DNA of 64,000 nucleotides from Spirosoma sordidisoli (lineage in GTDB: Bacteria > Bacteroidota > Bacteroidia > Cytophagales > Spirosomataceae): contig NZ_SBLB01000001.1 in assembly GCF_004138325.1 (NCBI RefSeq), positions 1,311,855-1,375,854 on the forward strand. The letters are read 5' to 3'. The position numbers were made by a program, and so were the translations under genes. The stretch's first letter is position 1; every line of letters starts with the position of its first letter. The notes under the pieces are model-generated. The model was not told the DNA's origin. It did no database searches and was given only the letters and a program-made list of their open reading frames with translations. This document shows, one piece after another, positions 43,477 through 49,655 of this stretch.

Positions 43477-44676
43477 TTAGAAGTCCAAAAAAAGTTGGCT
43501 TTGGTCAGTCTTCTGTTCACCCAATCTTGTTTTTAAAAACGGTAAAAGAAGAGATTCTTTAAATAAAAGAGTCTGGTCAGATTGCCTTATAGTTATGTAT
43601 TCTTTGTTACTTAAATTGTGAACTGCTTCCTCCAATGAAGCACGATTTAAGTTAGTTATTGAGAGTAATTGTTTATAGATATCACTTGCTTTTGTAGGTT
43701 TATAAAACCTAATCAAAGCTTTTAATATCTCTTTTTCAGAAACGCTTAATTTGTAAAATGTAAATTTGTATTTAAATAGTAAACTACTAAAAGCAGATTC
43801 AAAAGCTCTTTCCTTACCTTTCAAATAATGTTGAATGTTAATTGTTTTACTGGATTTATCATTATTGAATTCTTCCAGCATATAAAAACCAACCTGCTGT
43901 GCATAATAGGGTTGTCCTAAAGATTCAATAGCTATAATTTTTTTTATTTTGTCTGGGATTTGTAACTGAAGATGTTCCTCAGCTTTCGACAAGAAGATAA
44001 ATATGTTTTTCTCGTCAAGTGGTTTTAAATAAATAGGTGTAATATTTCTGCTTATGCTAGGATGCTCCCCAAATATTGAATGTACTTCTTTTCCGATTCC
44101 AGCAAAAACAAATTTATGTGGAAAAGTATCGGATTTATTAGAAATAGCTTTAATTAGTGAAACTAAATTGTGTTTTGTTCCATTATCGAGGGTATCCATT
44201 TCATCAAGAAAAATTATTTTCCTATCCTTAATTTTTCTCATTTCAGACTCAAGCATATAAGCGTTAAACTGTGCATTGGCTATGCCTTTTTCTGACGATG
44301 TTGTTTTTGAACTTGAATCAAGTGAAGCTTCAATCAAAAACTTGCCACCAATTTTACCTACCTGTTGATTTTCATACGTATTATTTGTAATACTGATATT
44401 TAATCCACACTCATTCAATATTGCAAAAGAAAGTTCTGTAAAGTTAGCTACAGTATTGACTTCTATTTGTATAAAATTCTCGGGTAATGAATTTTTCACC
44501 AAGGATGTTTTTCCTATACCACGTGGCCCCAAGACAAAGGGGTATTGTCCCGATGATTCGAGAATAGATAATAGGCGGCTTGCTTCTTCCTCTCTTCCTA
44601 TCAACATATCACTATATACAGGAGGAGAACCTGGGGTGAAAATGTTTTGATAAGTTACCTCGTTCTTAGTGGCCAT
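43477..44676 (-). CDS. STAND/AAA-type NTPase, cassette-borne
   Basis: 399 residues from the ATG at 44676; upstream ATGs run into repeat DNA. Walker A is GPRGIGKTS (50-58), Walker B IIFLDEMD (154-161). DMLIGREEEASRLLSIL before Walker A is the typical ATPase entry. A winged-helix-like region follows (KLSVSEKEILKALIRFYKPTKASDIYKQLL, then VHNLSNKEYITIRQSDQTLLFKESLLLPFLKTRL). This is the MNS/archaeal-ATPase-like layout often found in defence or regulatory NTPases. No effector domain is seen. It would be the first cassette of the array. Confidence 0.8.
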   Translation of the reverse strand: MATKNEVTYQNIFTPGSPPVYSDMLIGREEEASRLLSILESSGQYPFVLGPRGIGKTSLVKNSLPENFIQIEVNTVANFTELSFAILNECGLNISITNNTYENQQVGKIGGKFLIEASLDSSSKTTSSEKGIANAQFNAYMLESEMRKIKDRKIIFLDEMDTLDNGTKHNLVSLIKAISNKSDTFPHKFVFAGIGKEVHSIFGEHPSISRNITPIYLKPLDEKNIFIFLSKAEEHLQLQIPDKIKKIIAIESLGQPYYAQQVGFYMLEEFNNDKSSKTINIQHYLKGKERAFESAFSSLLFKYKFTFYKLSVSEKEILKALIRFYKPTKASDIYKQLLSITNLNRASLEEAVHNLSNKEYITIRQSDQTLLFKESLLLPFLKTRLGEQKTDQSQLFLDF

Positions 44677-45053
44677 AAATCTATTGTTAGTCGCACCTAC
44701 CATTTTTGTACCGAGCCTTGTCAAGCCTGACTATTGGGGCGGTTGGCCTGTCGCAAAGACGCGGCCCCGCAAACCAAAACCTTACTAACCGGGGCGTTCA
44801 AATTGTCGACCGAAACCCGCCGAACGAGCAAAAACCTGACCGTTGGTGCAGGCAACCTGTCGCCGGAACGCTGCCCTGCAAGCACTTTATGGACTCGCAC
44901 CCAACATAGTATTGTACGCAAAACTGCGGAACTACTTCTTGCTGATAGTCAGGCAGATATAGTTCCGCAAGTGACGCTTAATTTTGTGTAGCTTCCAGCA
45001 CCGTTTGTAAAGAACGAGAAAGCCAGTAACCCCCACAACTACTTACTATCCAA
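44677..45053. repeat. Array leader: three 54-nt tandem repeats and a lone attC half-site
   Basis: Three clear repeat units begin CCTGAC at 44726, CCTTAC at 44780 and CCTGAC at 44835 (periods 54 and 55). They are followed by GCACCCAAC (44897-44905), identical to the left edge of palindromes C and E. The right-hand rest of a palindrome is missing. Beyond 44905 the sequence is unrelated. No gene is seen. Confidence 0.65.
44899..44905 (-). other. Single R'-like half-site, candidate attI/first-cassette junction
   Basis: ACCCAAC, which reads GTTGGGT on the cassette strand and fits GTTRRRY. It marks the outer end of the array, where an integron would have attI joined to its first cassette. Confidence 0.45.
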
Positions 45054-45299
45054 TTGACTAAACGGTATATATCTTTATCAGTACAGCGGCTTTGGGATAT
45101 CGACGGTTACCACAATTACTTCTTCGATCAGGCTGGTCAGTTGTACCGATTTACGGCCCGCGGTGATGTCAAAACTGTGCGCCGGACGATGAAGCGATAC
45201 ACACAGGGCTATGTATTGACCAGTAAATTCTATAGTCTGACCCAACTTCGTCCCCTGCTCCGGCGGCACGTACCTACAGATTATCTAATGGGTTCGTGA
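45054..45299 (+). CDS. Small protein of unknown function, TTG start
   Basis: 81 residues. The sequence (SVQRLWDIDGYHNYFFDQAGQLYRFTARGDVKTVRRTMKRYTQGYVLTSKFYSLTQLRPLLRRH) is protein-like and resembles short conserved Bacteroidota proteins of unknown role. The only upstream candidate is TTG at 45054; no ATG lies between the preceding in-frame stop and the conserved part. It could be a fragment. Confidence 0.45.
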   Translation: MTKRYISLSVQRLWDIDGYHNYFFDQAGQLYRFTARGDVKTVRRTMKRYTQGYVLTSKFYSLTQLRPLLRRHVPTDYLMGS

Positions 45300-45471
45300 G
45301 GGTGCCGATTTTATTAGCCGTAACGTGGGTGTACTGCATGTGCTCATGACCTAAACGTCACGGCATAGCGAGTTGGCCGTGCCCATCGCCAGACGGCAGT
45401 CAGCTACGAAAGCATCGCGTGCGCGAGATGAAACTGAGCCGACACGACTGAAAAAGCCACCTTGGTTACCG

Positions 45472-46434
45472 TTAGGCCTCTACGGGCTTCAGATCAAAAT
45501 AGGTCTGAAAAATGGCCGTACCCACTTCGTTTGTGCGCGTCTGAAACTGATCGAGGTACTGGTGCAGGCCCGCCTTGAAAATATCGGCGGTTTCGGTGAA
45601 TTCTATTTCGGTACGGAGCTTGGAGAGAGCCCGTTCGGCGGGGGTACCGAAGCCCTGGGTCGGGTTATTGCCCGATATCTCATACAGCGACAACTCGGCC
45701 TGCCGGATACAGTGGGCCACCGCTCGGGGAAACATCTTATCCAGGATCAGAAATTCGACAATGCTGGATGGCGTCAGGCTGCGGTACTGCTGGCGGTGCA
45801 TGTTATACGCACTGACCGACTTCAGTACGGCCGACCAGATCATGAGGTCGATGGTTGACCCGACGGCGTCTACTTCGGGCAGCAGCGTGAAATACTTCAC
45901 GTCCAGAAAGCGCGACGTTTTGTCGGCGCGCTCCAGAAACCGGCCCAGCCGCCCAAAATGCCAGGCTTCGTTGCGGGTAATGGTGGCGTCGATGATGCCG
46001 TAGAACAGCTGGGTGCTGTTGCGTACTTCGGTAAAAAAATGCTGAGTCTGGTTCTGGCCCCACTGCTGCTTGGGAGCCATGTCACGCACCATGAGGTAGA
46101 ACTGGTTCAGGTGTTCCCACATCTCTTTGGAGATGGCCTCCCGAATGGTACGGGCGTTTTCGCGGGCGTTGCTCAGGCACGACACAATCGAGTTCGGATT
46201 CCGCTTGTCGAACGTCATAAACTGAATTACGTTCTCCCGGGTGGGCTGGTCGTAATATTTCTCGAACAGATGATTGTCGGCCGTAGCAATCAGCAACGGC
46301 TCCCACTGCTGGTCTACGTTGGGAGGTAGGTCGAGCGCCAGGTTAAAATTCACGCTCATGAACCGGGCGTAGTTCTCGGCCCGCTCAATATAGCGGTGCA
46401 TCCAGTAAACAGAGTTGGCAACGCGGCTCAGCAT
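45472..46434 (-). CDS. Alpha-E domain protein (DUF403)
   Basis: 320 residues, full length. The family start MLSRVANSVYWMHRYIERAENYARFM and the helical repeat-like body (NPNSIVSCLSNARENARTIREAISKEMWEHLNQFYL; RFLERADKTSRFLDVKYFTLLP) are clear. Alpha-E proteins normally accompany a circularly permuted ATP-grasp enzyme and a transglutaminase in peptide-modifying clusters. Neither partner is adjacent here. A -7 box lies at 46471. Confidence 0.92.
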   Translation of the reverse strand: MLSRVANSVYWMHRYIERAENYARFMSVNFNLALDLPPNVDQQWEPLLIATADNHLFEKYYDQPTRENVIQFMTFDKRNPNSIVSCLSNARENARTIREAISKEMWEHLNQFYLMVRDMAPKQQWGQNQTQHFFTEVRNSTQLFYGIIDATITRNEAWHFGRLGRFLERADKTSRFLDVKYFTLLPEVDAVGSTIDLMIWSAVLKSVSAYNMHRQQYRSLTPSSIVEFLILDKMFPRAVAHCIRQAELSLYEISGNNPTQGFGTPAERALSKLRTEIEFTETADIFKAGLHQYLDQFQTRTNEVGTAIFQTYFDLKPVEA

Positions 46435-46470
46435 AGACTAAAAGCGTTAGTTTTAGAGGTGGGTGACCAA

Positions 46471-46478
46471 CAAAAATA
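46471..46478 (-). promoter_or_regulatory. Bacteroidota -7 box for the alpha-E gene
   Basis: Minus strand TATTTTTG, 36 nt before the start at 46434. Confidence 0.4.
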
Positions 46479-46632
46479 GGGTTTATGCGCTATTCTACAA
46501 GTATTGCAACCCTGGTTTTCGCTTTTCTCCCGTAGCGACGGTAGCCGACCACTCCCCTACCGGCCCGTCAGTACAAACCTACATTCCTGTATCAACCACG
46601 GCTATCCCTATCGCCTGCCCGTCTTTACCATT

Positions 46633-47397
46633 ATGTCCAGACTATCTTTTTTACTGACCCTCATCATGCTGTCAGTGTCTACGCTGCATGCCAACGCAGC
46701 ACCGGGAAAACCGGCTTCGTCCAAGCTTTACGAAATTCGCATCTACTACCCTACGCCCGGCAAATATGCCGAGATCGTGGATCGATTCCGGCAGTATACG
46801 ACCCGGCTCTTTGCGAAGCACGGGATGGAAAATATCGGCTACTGGACTCCTACCGACACGAGCCGCAAAGAATTGATTTACATACTGGCCTATCCCGATC
46901 GCGAAGCCCGCGAAGCGTCGTGGCAGGCATTCAGAAACGACCCCGAATGGCAGGCGGTAGTAGCCAAAACAGAAGCTAAGGGAAAGCTGGTCGACCACGT
47001 AGACCAGATTTTCATGACCGAATCGCGGCTGTCGCCCACCATCAAAACAGGCGTCAAAAACCCCGAGCGTGTTTTCGAGATGCGTACGTACACGTCCCCT
47101 CCCGGTAAACTACCGAACCTGCTGACCCGCTTCCGGGACCATACGATCAAGCTGTTCAGCAAACACGGCATGACCCATATCGGCTACTGGATTACGACCG
47201 AAGCCGATAACAAACAGCCTAAGCTCATCTACATCCTGGCCCATCCGAGCGAAGCAGAAGGCCGACAGCACTTCAAGGACTTTGCCGCCGACCCCGACTG
47301 GGTCAAAGCCCGCGAGGCCTCAGAAGCCAACGGCAAAATCACCGAGAAAGTCGAGTCGGTCTATATGAAGCCCACCGATTATTCCCCGATCCGGTAG
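46633..47397 (+). CDS. NIPSNAP-family protein, two tandem domains, exported
   Basis: 254 residues from the ATG at 46633, which opens a signal peptide (MSRLSFLLTLIMLSVSTLHANA). Two NIPSNAP-like ferredoxin folds follow: YEIRIYYPTPGKYAEIVDRFRQYTTRLFAKHGMENIGYW (about 31-135) and FEMRTYTSPPGKLPNLLTRFRDHTIKLFSKHGMTHIGYW (about 150-250). The family is poorly understood. The stop overlaps the left arm of the repeat element at 47394. Confidence 0.9.
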   Translation: MSRLSFLLTLIMLSVSTLHANAAPGKPASSKLYEIRIYYPTPGKYAEIVDRFRQYTTRLFAKHGMENIGYWTPTDTSRKELIYILAYPDREAREASWQAFRNDPEWQAVVAKTEAKGKLVDHVDQIFMTESRLSPTIKTGVKNPERVFEMRTYTSPPGKLPNLLTRFRDHTIKLFSKHGMTHIGYWITTEADNKQPKLIYILAHPSEAEGRQHFKDFAADPDWVKAREASEANGKITEKVESVYMKPTDYSPIR

Positions 47398-47530
47398 AGA
47401 CGCAAGGGCCGGGCGGCCCGGCGCGACGGCGGCCCAGCCCTCGCGACAGCAACAATCCATCCGGTCAGGAGACGTAACCCATCCGGTCAGGAGACGCAAG
47501 GGCCGGGCCGCCGGGCGGTTGCGTCTCTAC
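47394..47530. repeat. REP/MITE-like element bounded by GTAGAGACGCAA inverted repeats
   Basis: GTAGAGACGCAA (47394-47405) and TTGCGTCTCTAC (47519-47530) are perfect 12-bp termini. Inside are GC-rich palindromic blocks and two copies of CCATCCGGTCAGGAGACG (47457 and 47479, 22 nt apart). The GTAG start recalls REP palindromes mobilised by TnpA-REP. The right half is read through by the DUF3267 gene. No transposase is present. Confidence 0.55.
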
Positions 47531-48181
47531 GGGTTCGAAGAAATACGACATGCGTTCGCCTTCTACGTCGTCGTAGGTGTAGATGGTGCGGGGGCGGTGT
47601 CTGTACCAGTACCGAATCAGAACAAAATCGCCGATGCAGGCACTGCTGTGAATGAGCAGAAGCCCCGCCCAGAACACGTAATAGGCCGGCACGAGCACCC
47701 AGCCCGCAACCAGGCCGATGGTGATAACCAGAAAAGGCATAACGGCCACAAAGGCCACTTCGCGCATGGTGGTCGGGAAGTGCTGGCTGTAGGCATATAC
47801 CATCAGACTTTTCAGGGAATACCCATACCCTACCTTTGGCGCACCGATGTATTTGAAAGCCAGCCCGTGGATGAGCTCATGAATAGGTAGCAACAAAAAA
47901 AGTCCCAATACGGCCGCGCCGATCTCCCATAACTCTGTTCCAGCGCCCGATTTGCCCACGCTGCTTACCAGGTAGTAGGTAACAGTAAAACCAAGCGCCC
48001 CGCTGATGGCACCCACTCCCATCATGGTCAGTGTTTTCTTCCAGTTTTGCCGGGCGGATTGCTGCGGAGATGGGGCCGTGCCCAGTTCGCGCATAATGAA
48101 CTGATTCATCTCGTCGATTTTAAACGATTCGATCAGTCGATACTGCCCGGAATGATGTAGTTCTTCGACGGTAGGACGCAT
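47465..48181 (-). CDS. DUF3267 family membrane metalloprotease-like protein, C-terminus encoded by a repeat
   Basis: 238 residues. Membrane helices alternate with the zinc-type motif HELIHG (LLPIHELIHGLAFKYIGAPKVGYGYSLKSLMVYA), matching DUF3267, a site-2-protease-like family. The last about 21 residues (VETQPPGGPALASPDRMGYVS) fall inside the repeat element, so the original stop was probably lost when the repeat arrived. Convergent with the NIPSNAP gene. Confidence 0.82.
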   Translation of the reverse strand: MRPTVEELHHSGQYRLIESFKIDEMNQFIMRELGTAPSPQQSARQNWKKTLTMMGVGAISGALGFTVTYYLVSSVGKSGAGTELWEIGAAVLGLFLLLPIHELIHGLAFKYIGAPKVGYGYSLKSLMVYAYSQHFPTTMREVAFVAVMPFLVITIGLVAGWVLVPAYYVFWAGLLLIHSSACIGDFVLIRYWYRHRPRTIYTYDDVEGERMSYFFEPVETQPPGGPALASPDRMGYVS

Positions 48182-48249
48182 GGGCGCAGTCGATTAGTTT
48201 TCGTAACAAAGGCACAAACAGCAGGTTCAGTCACCAAAGCTACAACGTT

Positions 48250-49644
48250 ATGAAATTACTTGAACACCTCGCCAATGGGCCGGCTACCGACACCACGGAT
48301 ACCGCTTTGTCGCGCCAGCATTTTCTGCGGCTGGCGGGGCGCAGCGTAGCCGCAGGCTTCGCGGGAAGCCTGGCCGCATCGTGCCAGACGAGCCGGAACC
48401 CGGCCACAGCTTCGGGCGTATACAGTACCGCGGGAGGAGCGTCGGTGCCAAAGCTCCCGGCCACATCGCCCCCCGCCAACGTACCCGACAAACCCGAAGA
48501 TCCCGTTAAACTGGAAGCCTGGAAGGCAAAGACCGAACGGGAGTCCGGGCCTACGCCGACCCCCATGGCCCCGGATCAGCGCGTTGGCTATGCGCTGGTA
48601 GGTCTCGGCCATCTTACCCTGGAAGAGTTGCTACCCGCTTTTGGCGAATGTAAAAAGTCGAGGGTGGTAGCCTTGGTGAGCGGTAATCCGGACAAAATGC
48701 GTAAGGTAGCCCGCCAGTATGGCATCAAAGAATCCAGCCTCTACAGCTACGACACCTACGACCAGCTGAAAAACAACCCGGAGGTTCAGGTCATCTACAT
48801 TGTACTGCCCAACGGCATGCACGCCGAGTACACCATCCGGGGTGCGCAGGCGGGCAAGCATATCCTCTGCGAAAAGCCCATGGCCAACACCCCCCAGGAG
48901 TGCCAGGCGATGATCGACGCCTGCCAGAAGGCCAACCGAAAGCTGATGGTAGCCTACCGGATTCAGTATGAACCGAACAACCGCATGATTCGGGAAATGA
49001 TACAGTCGAAGCGATTTGGCCAGACCAAGTTCGTTGAAGCGTTCAATGTGCAAAACTCAGCCAATCCGGATCACTGGCGCCACAAGAAAGCGCTGGCGGG
49101 TGGCGGAGCCCTGCCCGACATCGGCTTGTACTGTCTCAATACGGTTCGCTACCTGCTGGGCGAAGAACCCACCGAAGTGTTTGCGTATCAGTACAGCACG
49201 CCCGGCGACGCCCGTTTTCGGGAGGTAGAAGAGATGGTCAGCTGGCAGATGCGGTTTCCGAGTGGTATCGTTGCCAACTGCGGCACCCACTACGGTGTTC
49301 ACGAAACCCGTCGCTACCGGGTCATGGCCGAACGCGGCTGGATGGGACTCGATCCGGCTTTTGCCTATAACGGACTGCAGCCAGAGGTGTCTTATGCAGA
49401 AGGAAAAATCGAACATAAAGAGCAGCCGAAGCAGGCCGAGAAAAATCAGTTTGCAGCCGAGATGGATCACTTTTCTGACTGTATCCTGAACGACAAGCAA
49501 CCCTTTACCCCCGGCGAAGAAGGGCTTCAGGACCATAAAATCATGGCCGCTATCTACCAGTCGGCCCGCGACGGGCGCCCCGTGAAACTAACGGCCGTGA
49601 CGAAAAAAGATGCGTTTCGCGGACCACTGCCGGAGATGCAGTAA
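48250..49644 (+). CDS. Gfo/Idh/MocA family oxidoreductase, exported
   Basis: 464 residues. The N-terminus LSRQHFLRLAGRSVAAGFAGSLAASC is a Tat-like or lipoprotein-like leader without a strict twin arginine, followed by a Pro/Ala-rich linker. The Rossmann part is VGYALVGLGHLTLEELLPAFGECKKSRVVALVSGNPDK and the EKPMANTPQECQAMIDAC block holds the family Lys-Pro. The C-terminal domain (GGGALPDIGLYCLNTVRYLLG) fits glucose-fructose oxidoreductase-like members. It would oxidise or reduce a sugar using NAD(P) outside the cytoplasm. Substrate unknown. Confidence 0.9.
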   Translation: MKLLEHLANGPATDTTDTALSRQHFLRLAGRSVAAGFAGSLAASCQTSRNPATASGVYSTAGGASVPKLPATSPPANVPDKPEDPVKLEAWKAKTERESGPTPTPMAPDQRVGYALVGLGHLTLEELLPAFGECKKSRVVALVSGNPDKMRKVARQYGIKESSLYSYDTYDQLKNNPEVQVIYIVLPNGMHAEYTIRGAQAGKHILCEKPMANTPQECQAMIDACQKANRKLMVAYRIQYEPNNRMIREMIQSKRFGQTKFVEAFNVQNSANPDHWRHKKALAGGGALPDIGLYCLNTVRYLLGEEPTEVFAYQYSTPGDARFREVEEMVSWQMRFPSGIVANCGTHYGVHETRRYRVMAERGWMGLDPAFAYNGLQPEVSYAEGKIEHKEQPKQAEKNQFAAEMDHFSDCILNDKQPFTPGEEGLQDHKIMAAIYQSARDGRPVKLTAVTKKDAFRGPLPEMQ

Positions 49645-49655
49645 CCGGCCCGGGG

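Larger units (their letters stand above)
37568..44904 (-). mobile_element. Integron-like cassette array without integrase (attC-like sites, minus-strand cassettes)
   Basis: All genes in this AT-richer block are on the minus strand. Clear attC-like palindromes lie at 43316, 41525, 40777 and 38676, and degenerate ones at 38243 and 37562. If recombination follows the integron rule (G^TTRRRY on the cassette strand), cassettes span 43322-44904, 41531-43321, 40783-41530, 38682-40782 and 37568-38681. The last contains two genes with a degenerate site between them. Each clear cassette holds one gene or a tight pair. Function is mixed, as in sedentary integrons. No integrase gene is in the window, so it would be a cluster of attC sites lacking integrase. 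The alternative is an unrelated family of palindromic spacer repeats. Confidence 0.62.

Noticed and set aside
44706-44991. Overlapping short frames on both strands in the array leader
   Set aside because: They are the coding-like shadow of three tandem 54-nt repeats; translation shows repeat-derived peptides only.
37277-45053. An integrase gene for the cassette array
   Set aside because: None of the frames in or around the array shows tyrosine-recombinase motifs; the 81-residue gene at 45054 is too small and unrelated.
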